NCBI GenBank assembly: GCA_945897955.1
Contig: CAMDGQ010000008.1
Location: 1 to 64,000, forward strand
Source: Tepidiphilus sp. J10
Lineage (GTDB): Bacteria > Pseudomonadota > Gammaproteobacteria > Burkholderiales > Thiobacillaceae
Length of the DNA: 64,000 bases
Reading direction: 5' to 3'
Shown here: piece by piece, positions 9,887 through 18,853 of the stretch
How positions within the stretch are numbered: position 1 is the first letter of the stretch
Layout: the number at the start of each line of letters is the position of its first letter
Translations under genes and position numbers: made by a program
The notes under the pieces: generated by a model
What the model was told of the DNA's origin: nothing
What the model saw: only the letters and a program-made list of their open reading frames with translations
The model's database searches: none

Positions 9887-11781
9887 GCGCCCCGGTCAGC
9901 AAGCTTGTTGTTGAAAACCTGTGTGTCGAGATAGACGCCGGCGGCCGTGTACTCAAACCTGTCGATGGCGTTTCCTTCGAGATCGGCCCGAATGAATGTG
10001 TCGCCTTGCTTGGCGAATCGGGCTGCGGCAAATCGCTTACCGCGCTGGCTCTGATGCGCTTGTTGCCGGAGGGCGGCCGTGTTGCATCCGGTAGCGTGCG
10101 ACTTTCGGATGACGATCTGTTTGCGCTGGCCGAAGCCGAGATGGGCGAGGTGCGCGGCGGGCGTCTGGCGATGATTTTCCAGGAACCGCAGACCAGCCTG
10201 AATCCGGTGATGACGGTGGCCGAACAGATCAATGAAGCGCTGGCTGCACATCGCGGCTTGAACGACGTGGCGGCGGCAAAGGAAGCGGCGCGCTTGCTGC
10301 GGGCGGTTGGCCTGGGCGACGACAAGCTGGCGTCCTACCCGTTCCAGCTTTCCGGCGGCCAGCGTCAGCGCGCGTTGATCGCAATGATGCTGGCCGGCGA
10401 GCCGGAGCTGCTGATTGCCGATGAACCGACCACGGCGCTCGATGTCACGGTGCAGGCGCAGATCCTGAAATTGCTGAAGGAATTGCAACAGCAACGCGGC
10501 ATGTCGCTGTTGCTGATCACGCACGATCTCGACGTGGCGCATGACATGGCTGACCGCGTCGCGGTGATGTATGCCGGTCAGATTGTCGAGTGGGCGCCCA
10601 GCGCCGCGCTTTACACCTCGCCCCGGCATCCGTACACGCAGAAATTGTTTGCCGTGCTGCCGCGCCTGGATCGACGCGGCGAGCGCCTGGACAGCCTGCC
10701 CGGCCGCGTACCGGGGCCGGACAGCGTATTCAGCGGCTGCCGTTTCGCCGATCGCTGTCCGGCGGTGTTCGAGCGTTGCCGGCTGGAAGCGCCGGCTTTC
10801 CATGAAACGGTGCCGGGACATTGGTCACGCTGCCATCTGGCGGAAGCCGAAGAACCGACATCAAGCAGGGTGCGCCATGCGCACCAGGTAACGCCAACTG
10901 GTACACACGGCGCAGCGGAGTCGTTGCGCTTTAGCGCTTACGAATCCGGCGTGCCCCTTGCGGGCGCACCCAGCGCAGTCTCGCTTTCTCCGGTGCTCGA
11001 TGTACGTGATCTCGCGGTTCATTTCCCGATCCGCAAAGGTTTGCTGAGGCGTACCGTCGGCCAGGTCAAGGCGGTGGATGGGGTCAGTCTGCAAGTCTCG
11101 GCGGGCGAAACGCTGGCCCTGGTTGGCGAGTCCGGTTGCGGCAAGACCACGCTGGCACGCGCGATTCTGCGTCTGATCGAGCCGACAACGGGGCAAGTGA
11201 GACTGCTCGATGAATCGCTCGCCGACTTGAGCGGGGAGGGTTTGCGGCGCAAACGTGCGCAAATGCAGATCGTGTTTCAGGATCCGTTCTCGTCGCTGAA
11301 TCCGCGCATGAAAGTCGGTGAAATCCTGGCTGAAGGCATGGCGGCCCTGCTTTCGTTGTCGGCTTCCGCACGACTTCAGCGGATTGCGAATTTACTGAAT
11401 CAGGTCGGTTTGCCCGAGGATGCCGCCAGCCGCTATCCGCATGAATTCTCCGGTGGCCAGCGCCAGCGCATCGCCATTGCGCGGGCGCTGGCGGTGGAAC
11501 CGAAATTGCTGATCCTGGATGAACCGACCAGCGCCCTGGATGTGTCGGTGCAGGCGCAAATCCTGAATCTGCTGGCGGATTTACAGCAAAAACATGGTCT
11601 GGCTTATCTGTTCATCACCCACAACCTGTCGGTGGTGAGTTATCTGGCACACCGGGTAGCGGTAATGCGGGGCGGCAAGATCGTGGAAACGGGTGATGCG
11701 GAAGCGCTGCTGACCCGGCCGGAACATGCCTATACCCGGTTGTTGCTCGACTCTGCGCCGGGGAAAACCGGCGCGGCCTGA
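9883..11781 (+). CDS. Fused dual ATP-binding subunit of a peptide-class ABC transporter
   Basis: Energises the two permeases encoded upstream. The 632-residue protein contains two complete ABC cassettes, as in YejF-type proteins: Walker A GESGCGKS at about residues 45-52 and again near 415-422, signature LSGGQRQR and FSGGQRQR, Walker B LLIADEPTTALD and LLILDEPTSALD. Each is followed by a peptide-transporter C-terminal region; the first includes the cysteine-rich SGCRFADRCPAVFERC typical of OppD/DppD. The start at 9883 (ATGA overlap) gives the family N-terminus; an in-frame earlier start at 9772 would translate permease sequence in another frame. Confidence 0.93.
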   Translation: MSAPVSKLVVENLCVEIDAGGRVLKPVDGVSFEIGPNECVALLGESGCGKSLTALALMRLLPEGGRVASGSVRLSDDDLFALAEAEMGEVRGGRLAMIFQEPQTSLNPVMTVAEQINEALAAHRGLNDVAAAKEAARLLRAVGLGDDKLASYPFQLSGGQRQRALIAMMLAGEPELLIADEPTTALDVTVQAQILKLLKELQQQRGMSLLLITHDLDVAHDMADRVAVMYAGQIVEWAPSAALYTSPRHPYTQKLFAVLPRLDRRGERLDSLPGRVPGPDSVFSGCRFADRCPAVFERCRLEAPAFHETVPGHWSRCHLAEAEEPTSSRVRHAHQVTPTGTHGAAESLRFSAYESGVPLAGAPSAVSLSPVLDVRDLAVHFPIRKGLLRRTVGQVKAVDGVSLQVSAGETLALVGESGCGKTTLARAILRLIEPTTGQVRLLDESLADLSGEGLRRKRAQMQIVFQDPFSSLNPRMKVGEILAEGMAALLSLSASARLQRIANLLNQVGLPEDAASRYPHEFSGGQRQRIAIARALAVEPKLLILDEPTSALDVSVQAQILNLLADLQQKHGLAYLFITHNLSVVSYLAHRVAVMRGGKIVETGDAEALLTRPEHAYTRLLLDSAPGKTGAA

Positions 11782-11788
11782 GCGCCGT

Positions 11789-13165
11789 TTAACTTGCGAC
11801 CGGGATGGTCAGCGTAGTACCTGGCAACAAGGGCTCTGCATTCTCGTTCAATTGCCGGATCGCAGCGATTTTGACGTTGTAGAGCTTGGCGACGCGCGCC
11901 AGGGTGTCGCCCTTGCGGACCTTGTGCGTGCGCAAAACGGGACGCTTCAACGGTCTGTCGACTTCTACTGGTGCAGTAACCTGTGCAACGATGCGCGGCG
12001 CGGAATTTCTGGCAACCGGCACCAGCAATGTCTGAGGTTTGGCGACTTTGCCCCGAAACAGGTTGATGGGGTTGTTTTCCTTCAGCCAGTCCAGCGAGAC
12101 ACCAAATTTCGACGCGATGCTGGCCACGGTTTCGCCCCGCTTGGCGGCATAGTTTTGCAGCCTGTGCTGGCCATCCTGCTGATGCAGATTGAACTGGAAG
12201 GTTTCGATCTTGTCCGCCGGCAACAGCAGGACATTCTGGGTTTCGGTATGGATGACGCGGCGCTGAAACGCCGGGTTGAGCAGCAGAAATTCATCCATGT
12301 CCATTTCCGCCAGGCGCGCCGCCTGACGTGCTTCCATCGGGTGCTTCAGCTTGACTTGCAGGAAATAGGGCTCGTTGGGCAGCGCATCCAGTTTGATGCC
12401 ATAACGCTGCGGCTCCTGGATGATGTTGCGCACGGCAACCAGCTTGGGCACGTAGTTGCGCGTTTCGTTGGGCAGCTTGATGGCGGCATAGCTGTTGCCG
12501 GCGCCGCGCGACTGAGCCCGGGCGACACAACCCTCACCGCAGTTGTAGGCGGCCAGGGCCAGTTCCCAGTCGCCGAACATGCCGTGCAGTTTTTGCAGGT
12601 AGTCGAGCGCTGCGTTGGTTGCTTGCAGGATGTCGCGGCGGCCGTCATACCAGGCATTCTGTTGCAGTCCGTAAATCCGGCCGGTCGCGGGCATGAACTG
12701 CCAGATGCCGGAGGCCTTCATCGGCGACTGAGCCTGCGGATTGAACGCAGATTCGATCATCGGCAGCAGGGCGATCTCCATCGGCATGCCGCGCCGCTCG
12801 ACTTCTTCCACGATATAAAACAGGTAGGGGCGACTGCGCTGGGCAACACGCTCGATATAGGCAGTATTTCGGGTAAAGCTCTGTTCATGAATCCGGGTCA
12901 GACGCGGGTCCGATTCAGGCAATTTGAAACCGGCGCGAATGCGTGACCAAAGGTCATTATCGATCTGGACCTGTTCCGTCTGTTCCACCGGTGGTTCGGA
13001 GATCGAATAGCTGATCTTGAGGTCGGTTTCGGGGTTGGCAATTGCAGCGCCAGCACCTCCGGCAAGCGCCGCGGATGCAGTCAGGGCAAGGCTCAGCAGC
13101 GCAGCGATGGTTCGAAATATTGGTGTCATCAGGCTCGCAGGAATCTCAAGAAAATAACGCAACAT
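11789..13165 (-). CDS. mltD: Membrane-bound lytic murein transglycosylase D
   Basis: Cleaves the glycan strands of peptidoglycan, leaving 1,6-anhydromuramic ends. The 458-residue protein has an N-terminal signal segment (FRTIAALLSLALTASAALA), an SLT domain with the catalytic Glu in LLPMIESAFNP and GIWQFMPATGRIYGL, and two C-terminal LysM peptidoglycan-binding modules (RGETVASIASKFGVSLDWL and KGDTLARVAKLYNVKIAAI). The ATG at 13165 is used here; an internal Met, MTPIFRT, 12 codons later would give a more standard signal peptide. It lies upstream-to-downstream next to gloB in the E. coli order. Confidence 0.95.
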   Translation of the reverse strand: MLRYFLEIPASLMTPIFRTIAALLSLALTASAALAGGAGAAIANPETDLKISYSISEPPVEQTEQVQIDNDLWSRIRAGFKLPESDPRLTRIHEQSFTRNTAYIERVAQRSRPYLFYIVEEVERRGMPMEIALLPMIESAFNPQAQSPMKASGIWQFMPATGRIYGLQQNAWYDGRRDILQATNAALDYLQKLHGMFGDWELALAAYNCGEGCVARAQSRGAGNSYAAIKLPNETRNYVPKLVAVRNIIQEPQRYGIKLDALPNEPYFLQVKLKHPMEARQAARLAEMDMDEFLLLNPAFQRRVIHTETQNVLLLPADKIETFQFNLHQQDGQHRLQNYAAKRGETVASIASKFGVSLDWLKENNPINLFRGKVAKPQTLLVPVARNSAPRIVAQVTAPVEVDRPLKRPVLRTHKVRKGDTLARVAKLYNVKIAAIRQLNENAEPLLPGTTLTIPVAS

Positions 13166-13246
13166 ATTGATGTCATTGGAGATTCTAACCTGGATTGGGG
13201 CCCGGACTCAAGCCGGGCCCGGGCAACACCGGAAAACGGGGGCGAT

Positions 13247-14023
13247 TCAGTCTTCGTCTTTCCAGGCTCGGATGGCCGCAAACGTGTCTGCGCCGGGGTT
13301 GAGGCGGGTATTGAAGTGTTGCGAAGCCGCATCAATCGGACCCGGCTCATGGCAGCGCAAAAACGGGTTGCTGGCACGTTCGCTGGAAATGGATACCGGC
13401 AAAGTAGGCCTGTTTTGCCTGCGCAACGAAAGTGCTTCGCTATGCCTGGCAATCAAATCGGGATTGTCGGGTTCGACTTCCAGCGCAAACGCGATATTGG
13501 CCAGGGTGTATTCATGGGCGCAGTAAATCTGTGTTGATCCGGGCAAAGCGGCCAGACGAGTCAGTGACGCATGCATTTCGGCGGGTGTTCCCTCGAACAG
13601 GCGACCGCAACCGCAGGAGAACAGGGTGTCGCCACAGAACAGATGCATTGCGTCGATTTGTTCCTCGCTGACCAGGTAGCAGACATGATCAAGCGTATGT
13701 CCAGGTGTTTCAATAACCTTTAAATTCAATCCCATATCAGGGAAATCCAATAATTCACCTTCACAAACGGCAACTGATTTCACAGCGTCGCGCGTCGGGC
13801 CGTAAACCGGTATCGAGGCGTGATCGAGCAAGCCGGCAATGCCGCCGACATGATCGTGATGGTGGTGGGTGACCAGGATCGCACGGGCGGTCATGCCTCG
13901 ATTCTTCAGCCACGCTAGAATCGGGGCCGTTGCGCCGGGATCGACCAGAATGGCCGAAAGACCGTTGTGGATGACCCAGACGTAGTTGTCCTGCAGGATG
14001 GGGATGGCTTCAATTTTGATCAT
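13247..14023 (-). CDS. gloB: Hydroxyacylglutathione hydrolase (glyoxalase II)
   Basis: Hydrolyses S-D-lactoylglutathione to D-lactate and glutathione, the second step of methylglyoxal detoxification. The 258-residue metallo-beta-lactamase-fold protein has the binuclear metal motif THHHHDHVGG at residues 52-61, GHTLDHVCY near 108, and FCGDTLFSCGCGRLFEGTP near 128-146, with the C-terminal glyoxalase II domain including CAHEYT. It is divergent from yafS with about 40 bases between starts, so the two share a short promoter region. Confidence 0.97.
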   Translation of the reverse strand: MIKIEAIPILQDNYVWVIHNGLSAILVDPGATAPILAWLKNRGMTARAILVTHHHHDHVGGIAGLLDHASIPVYGPTRDAVKSVAVCEGELLDFPDMGLNLKVIETPGHTLDHVCYLVSEEQIDAMHLFCGDTLFSCGCGRLFEGTPAEMHASLTRLAALPGSTQIYCAHEYTLANIAFALEVEPDNPDLIARHSEALSLRRQNRPTLPVSISSERASNPFLRCHEPGPIDAASQHFNTRLNPGADTFAAIRAWKDED

Positions 14024-14061
14024 GTTGGCTATTTATTCGAGGGAGCCTCAGGGCGTCAACC

Positions 14062-14802
14062 ATGCTGCGCTGGTATGAAAGCGATCTTGGCCGTTATGTG
14101 CTGGCCCGCGAGCTGGATTGGTTCGATTATGTCAGTAGCGATCTGTTCGGGTTCATCGCTTTGCAGATGGGCGAATGTGATACCGACTTTCTCCGTGCCA
14201 ACCGTATGCCGCACCATTTCTGCGCAGGATTCGATGCTGGCCCCTTGCGCGCCGCGCCCGAGATGCTGCCCATCGCCAGCCAAAGCCTGGATTTGCTTGC
14301 GCTGCCGCATGTGCTCGAGTTTTCTTCACATCCGCATCAGGTCCTGCGAGAAGCCGAACGGGTGCTGCGACCGGAGGGCCGCCTCCTGATCAGTGGTTTC
14401 AACCCGATGAGCCTGTGGGGGCTGCGCCGCGTTGTCGCGGCGCGCATGTCGTGCAACCAGCCGACCCATCCCTGGCATGGCCGCTTCATTCATCTGACCC
14501 GGATCAAGGACTGGCTGGCCCTGATGGGGTTTGAAGTGGCTGGAGGGCGCATGGCGTGTTACGCCCCGCCGCTTGATCGCGCCGCCTGGCTGGATCGTTT
14601 TGGTTTCCTTGAGGCGGCGGGAGATCGCTGGTGGGCGTTGGGCGGCGGCGTTTATCTGATCCACGCCGTCAAGCGTGTGCATGGCATGCGCATTCTCCTG
14701 CCGAAACGAGACAGTCCCTGGCGCGCGCGACCCGCCTGGGCGCAACCGACACGCACTTCATCACAGAAAATCGGACATGAGCACAACACTCCCGGCAAGT
14801 GA
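14062..14802 (+). CDS. yafS: SAM-dependent methyltransferase, YafS type
   Basis: Putative class I methyltransferase with unknown substrate. The 246-residue product has the post-motif I signature [19 protein letters not shown] and the [16 protein letters not shown] strand-loop typical of this superfamily, while the glycine-rich motif I is weak. Position, between divergent gloB and rnhA, matches yafS in E. coli, which supports orthology. Its 3' end overlaps the rnhA start by 26 bases, so the two are likely translationally linked. Confidence 0.82.
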   Translation: MLRWYESDLGRYVLARELDWFDYVSSDLFGFIALQMGECDTDFLRANRMPHHFCAGFDAGPLRAAPEMLPIASQSLDLLALPHVLEFSSHPHQVLREAERVLRPEGRLLISGFNPMSLWGLRRVVAARMSCNQPTHPWHGRFIHLTRIKDWLALMGFEVAGGRMACYAPPLDRAAWLDRFGFLEAAGDRWWALGGGVYLIHAVKRVHGMRILLPKRDSPWRARPAWAQPTRTSSQKIGHEHNTPGK

Positions 14803-15235
14803 AAACAAAGTGGTTGACCTCTATACGGATGGCGCATGCAAGGGCAATCCGGGTCTCGGCGGCTGGGGCGTGCTGCTGCGCTATGGCGAAGTCGAGAAGC
14901 GACTGTGCGGCGGAGCGCGCGACACCACCAACAACCGCATGGAGTTGATGGCGGTGATCGAAGGCTTGAAGTCGCTCAACCAGGTTTGCCAGGTGCGCGT
15001 GCATACCGATTCGCAGTATGTGCAGAAAGGCATTTCCGAGTGGCTGCCTAATTGGGTGCGCCGTGGCTGGAAGACGGCGTCCGGCGGCGCGGTGAAAAAC
15101 CAGGATCTCTGGCGTGAACTTGCGGCACAGGCCGCGCGGCATCAGGTCGAATGGTTCTGGGTCAAGGGACATGCCGGTCATCCAGGCAATGAGATCGCCG
15201 ACTTGCTGGCCAACGAAGGAGTAAAGAAAGCATGA
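14777..15235 (+). CDS. rnhA: Ribonuclease HI
   Basis: Endonuclease degrading the RNA strand of RNA:DNA hybrids, removing R-loops and primers. From the ATG at 14777 it is 152 residues, the normal size. Catalytic residues are visible in [11 protein letters not shown] (Asp), [12 protein letters not shown] (Glu), VHTDSQYV (Asp) and [14 protein letters not shown] (Asp). The start overlaps yafS and the stop overlaps the dnaQ start by 4 bases. An earlier in-frame start at 14675 would add non-homologous sequence. Confidence 0.98.
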   Translation: MSTTLPASENKVVDLYTDGACKGNPGLGGWGVLLRYGEVEKRLCGGARDTTNNRMELMAVIEGLKSLNQVCQVRVHTDSQYVQKGISEWLPNWVRRGWKTASGGAVKNQDLWRELAAQAARHQVEWFWVKGHAGHPGNEIADLLANEGVKKA

Positions 15236-15924
15236 CCCGCCAGATCGTTCTCGATACCGAAACCACCGGCCTCGATCCGGCGCAGGGGCACCGCGTCATC
15301 GAAATCGGTGCGCTGGAAATACTGAATCGCCGCATCACCGGCGCTACCTATCATGTTTACCTGAACCCGGAGCGCGACATTGATGCCGGCGCCCTGGCGG
15401 TGCACGGATTAAGCCGCGAATTCCTGTCCGACAAGCCCCGTTTCGCCGATGTCTCCAGCGAGTTTCTCGATTTCGTGCGCGATGCCGAGTTGATCATTCA
15501 TAACGCGCCGTTCGATATCGGCTTTCTCAATGCCGAACTGGCCTATCTGAATGACGGGCCGATGAAGCGGTTTTGCGGGGTGCTGGATACGTTGAAACTG
15601 GCCAAGCAGTTGCACCCTGGCCAGAAGAACAACCTGGATGCCTTGTGTCGCCGGTATTTTGTCGATAACGCCGGCCGAACATTTCACGGCGCGTTGCTTG
15701 ACGCGCAATTACTGGCCGAGGTTTATCTGGCGATGACGCGTGGTCAGGAAACGCTGGGCATCGACATCAGCCAGCCAGGCATCAAGGCGGGAGGCGGCTG
15801 CCGACGACAGCCGGGGGCCGCCGGGAGTCTGAAGGTGTTGCGAGCAGGCGAGCACGAGCTGGAATTGCATCAAGCCTATCTGGCCGGTCTTGGCAAAGAA
15901 TCCGGGGAGATTCCGTCATGGTGA
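15232..15924 (+). CDS. dnaQ: DNA polymerase III epsilon subunit (proofreading exonuclease)
   Basis: 3'-5' proofreading subunit of the replicative polymerase. The 230-residue protein shows the DEDDh exonuclease motifs: [11 protein letters not shown] (Exo I), [14 protein letters not shown] (Exo II) and [15 protein letters not shown] (Exo III with His and Asp), followed by a short C-terminal tail expected to contact the alpha subunit. It overlaps rnhA by 4 bases and the TonB receptor gene by 7 bases, so a housekeeping operon continues directly into a transport/signalling cassette. Confidence 0.97.
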   Translation: MTRQIVLDTETTGLDPAQGHRVIEIGALEILNRRITGATYHVYLNPERDIDAGALAVHGLSREFLSDKPRFADVSSEFLDFVRDAELIIHNAPFDIGFLNAELAYLNDGPMKRFCGVLDTLKLAKQLHPGQKNNLDALCRRYFVDNAGRTFHGALLDAQLLAEVYLAMTRGQETLGIDISQPGIKAGGGCRRQPGAAGSLKVLRAGEHELELHQAYLAGLGKESGEIPSW

Positions 15925-17906
15925 AGTGGCGGTTGCGCTTCCTGGCGATCAGCTTGCTGCTGGCGCCGACAACGGGGTCGATGGCGCAGGAACTGAGCGA
16001 GGCCGATTTCTTTGCCGAGTTGCCGGAGGTGCTGACTGCCAGCAGATTGTCGCAACCGCTGATGGATGCGCCGAATTCGGTCACGGTTCTCGACCGGAAA
16101 CTGATCGAGGCGACCGGCTATCGCAATCTGTCCGATCTGTTTCGCCTGGTTCCAGGCATGTATGTCGGTCAGGAAAAAGGCTGGTTTCACAATGTATCGC
16201 TGCATCTTGCCGATTCCTTTGCCAGACGCATGCAGGTGCTCATCGACGGACGCTCGGTCTATTTGCCCAGTTTTGGCGGCGTGCGCTGGGATGCCTTGCC
16301 GCTCGCCATTGAAGATATCGAGCGGATCGAAGTGGTTCGTGGCTCCAATGCCGCCAGTTTCGGGGCGAATTCCTTTACCGGCGTGATCAACATCATCACC
16401 CGACACCCTGAAGATGTGGCAGGGCGCATGCTGCATCTGTCAGGTGGGGACCATGCCCATCAAGAGGGCTGGTTTCGCTGGGCCGGACAAGGCGGTGCGG
16501 CCAGCCACCGGATCACCCTGGGCCGGCGCGAGGATGGCGGTTTGATCAACCAGTTCGACGACGAGCGTTCGGATATCCTGAACTATCGCGGCGACTATGC
16601 ACTGGGCGGAGGGGAATCGCTCAGCATCCAGCTTGGCTATCTTCAGGGGGAACGCGGTTCCGGCGATTCGATAACGCTGTCGGATTTGCCGCATGACCAG
16701 CATGTGAAGAGCTACTCCCTGCAAGTGGATTACCGGCGGATGCTGTCCGGCGATCGGGAATGGATGCTGAAGGCTTCACTCGACCACCTGTTGACACGGG
16801 AAGTATCGCCCGCCGCGTTTCCGCCCGTCCTGCCAGCCGGCAGCTATTCCCTGCTTGATCTGTTGAGTCGGCGCTGGCATGTCGAGTCGCAACTGAACAG
16901 CGAACATGCGGCCGGATTGCGCAGTTCGGTCGGAGCCTACCTGCGGCGGGATCAGGTGCAGTCCGACTATTACTTCAATGTTGCCGACACCCTGAGCGCC
17001 GATTCGTGGGGCGTTTTTGGCCACCTTGAGTGGCGCATCGCACCGGAATGGCTGGCCAACATGGGCGCGTTTCTGGAAGGCTACGACACTGTCGGCACGC
17101 GACTGTCGCCGCGCCTGACCCTGCACTGGCAGCCTTCGTCGCGACATGCCTGGCGGCTGGGTATGTCGCGCGCCTATCGCAACCCGGCGCTGCTGGAAAC
17201 CTATATCACAACGATCAAGGATTTCCTGGGGCCGAACGGTGTATCCCTGGGCTTGCCGCCGACACAACCATATTTCGTGGCTGCCGGCCCGGTCGATCCA
17301 GAGGTTCTCCTCAGCCAGGAACTGGGCTATCTGGGCAAATGGCCGGAACATGGGCTGGACCTTGACGTGCGCATCTTCAATGAAAAAATTTCCGATTTGA
17401 TCGACGCCAGTTGCACCTCGCCTGCTACCAGAACCTGTAGCGGCATATTCCCGATCAATCCTCGCCGCTTCGACAACATCGGAGGCGCCGGCCAGAAGGG
17501 CATCGAAGGGCAGCTTAAATGGCAGCCAAGTGCCTTGACCGGTGTTATCGTCAACTATGCCGCGATGGATATCGACAGCGGCATCAATGACAAGCGCTAT
17601 TCCCCATCACAACAATACGGCCTGCATGTCATGCACGAGTTTTCGGGAGGACTCGATATGACCCTTTCACATTATTGGTTACCTGCGTTCAACCCCATCG
17701 GGCAAGGCGACCTGCATGGCTACAAGCGGCTGGATGCGCGTCTGGCCAAGCGGTTCAGGCTGGACGGATCCAATGGACAAATTGCGCTGGTCTGGCAGAA
17801 CCTGACCGACGATTACATCGAGTTTTCCGATGACAAACTGCCCAACGGAACGCCGTACAACCTGTTCGATAGTCGCTTCCAGGTCAATTTTCAGCTTGAG
17901 TTCTGA
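15918..17906 (+). CDS. TonB-dependent outer-membrane receptor
   Basis: Outer-membrane active transporter; ligand unknown. The 662-residue protein has a signal peptide (LRFLAISLLLAPTTGSMA), a plug domain starting near NSVTVLDRKLIEATGYRN, the RIEVVRGSNAASFGANSFTGVINIITR plug motif, and a beta-barrel ending in Phe (QVNFQLEF), as expected for barrel assembly. It overlaps dnaQ by 7 bases and is followed 22 bases later by a periplasmic binding protein gene. The segment after the signal peptide (DFFAELPEVLTASR) is very like that of the second receptor at 45467, so they are paralogues of the same subfamily. Confidence 0.93.
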   Translation: MVKWRLRFLAISLLLAPTTGSMAQELSEADFFAELPEVLTASRLSQPLMDAPNSVTVLDRKLIEATGYRNLSDLFRLVPGMYVGQEKGWFHNVSLHLADSFARRMQVLIDGRSVYLPSFGGVRWDALPLAIEDIERIEVVRGSNAASFGANSFTGVINIITRHPEDVAGRMLHLSGGDHAHQEGWFRWAGQGGAASHRITLGRREDGGLINQFDDERSDILNYRGDYALGGGESLSIQLGYLQGERGSGDSITLSDLPHDQHVKSYSLQVDYRRMLSGDREWMLKASLDHLLTREVSPAAFPPVLPAGSYSLLDLLSRRWHVESQLNSEHAAGLRSSVGAYLRRDQVQSDYYFNVADTLSADSWGVFGHLEWRIAPEWLANMGAFLEGYDTVGTRLSPRLTLHWQPSSRHAWRLGMSRAYRNPALLETYITTIKDFLGPNGVSLGLPPTQPYFVAAGPVDPEVLLSQELGYLGKWPEHGLDLDVRIFNEKISDLIDASCTSPATRTCSGIFPINPRRFDNIGGAGQKGIEGQLKWQPSALTGVIVNYAAMDIDSGINDKRYSPSQQYGLHVMHEFSGGLDMTLSHYWLPAFNPIGQGDLHGYKRLDARLAKRFRLDGSNGQIALVWQNLTDDYIEFSDDKLPNGTPYNLFDSRFQVNFQLEF

Positions 17907-17928
17907 GTCCCAGCGCCTGTCCTGATTC

Positions 17929-18846
17929 ATGTTTCGCCGACTCCTCTTTCTTTGCCTGATCTGGCTGGCATTGCGCCCGGCCTGGGCGGAAGGTGTCATT
18001 CATCTGATCCTGAGCGATAGCGGCGTCGCTTATCAGGAAGCATCCGAAGCCTTCCGCGCCGATATCGGCGCGCGTGCGACCGTCAAGGTCTGGACGCTTG
18101 CCGAACTCGGCGCCGAGCAAGCCCAGAATCTTTCACGCGTGGCGAAGATTCTGGTACCCGTCGGAGTCAAGGCTGCACGCTTTGTCGCCGAACATCACAT
18201 TGGCCAGGCGCCCGTTCTTGCCTTGATGATTCCGCGTGCGGCAAGCGAAAAACTGCAATGGCCGACCAGCCTGGGGCGCAGGAAAATTTCTGCCATATAC
18301 ATCGACCAGCCACCCAGTCGTTCGCTCGGTCTCGCGGCAGCCGCCTTCCCGGCTGCGCGCAGAGTGGGCCTGGTGATTTCGCCGGAAAATGCCGCTGTCG
18401 CGAAGGATTTGCTGAAGGAGGCGACGTTGCGCAATCTCAGATTGACGGTGGAAACCATCAATTCCGCAGATGATGTCGCTGCCGCGTTGCGCCGCGTGTT
18501 GCAGGACAGCGATGTCTTGCTGTTGGTGCCCGATGCGATCGCCATCAATGCCGGCAACGCCCAGAACGTCCTGTTGACCACTTATCGGTTCAGAACGCCG
18601 GTTATCGGTTTCTCGCAAGGGTTGTCCAAGGCCGGTGCGGTGGCCAGCGTGTATTCCTCGCCAAAGCAGATTGGTCAGCAAGGCGCCCAGTTCGTGCATC
18701 GCATGGAAGAGGACGGCGAGTTGCCGATGCCCCAGCATGCGGGAGAGTTTTCGGTCGTCTTCAACCCTCATGTCGCGCGTTCACTCGGGGTTGCCCTGCC
18801 GAATGAAACCGAAGTGCGCCGCAAGCTGGGAGCGCGGCTTGAGTAA
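17929..18846 (+). CDS. Periplasmic ABC-type substrate-binding-like protein (ABC_sub_bind family)
   Basis: Predicted periplasmic ligand-binding protein. The 305-residue product has a cleavable signal (FLCLIWLALRPAWA) and a two-lobed fold with features of the ABC_sub_bind family: VGLVISPENAAVAKDLLKEA, DSDVLLLVPDAIAINAGN and PVIGFSQGLSKAGAVASVYSSP. No ABC permease or ATPase is adjacent; instead the gene is sandwiched between a TonB receptor and a membrane GGDEF/EAL protein, so it more likely serves as a sensor or relay than as a transport component. That role is inference. Confidence 0.85.
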   Translation: MFRRLLFLCLIWLALRPAWAEGVIHLILSDSGVAYQEASEAFRADIGARATVKVWTLAELGAEQAQNLSRVAKILVPVGVKAARFVAEHHIGQAPVLALMIPRAASEKLQWPTSLGRRKISAIYIDQPPSRSLGLAAAAFPAARRVGLVISPENAAVAKDLLKEATLRNLRLTVETINSADDVAAALRRVLQDSDVLLLVPDAIAINAGNAQNVLLTTYRFRTPVIGFSQGLSKAGAVASVYSSPKQIGQQGAQFVHRMEEDGELPMPQHAGEFSVVFNPHVARSLGVALPNETEVRRKLGARLE

Positions 18847-18853
18847 TCCCTGG

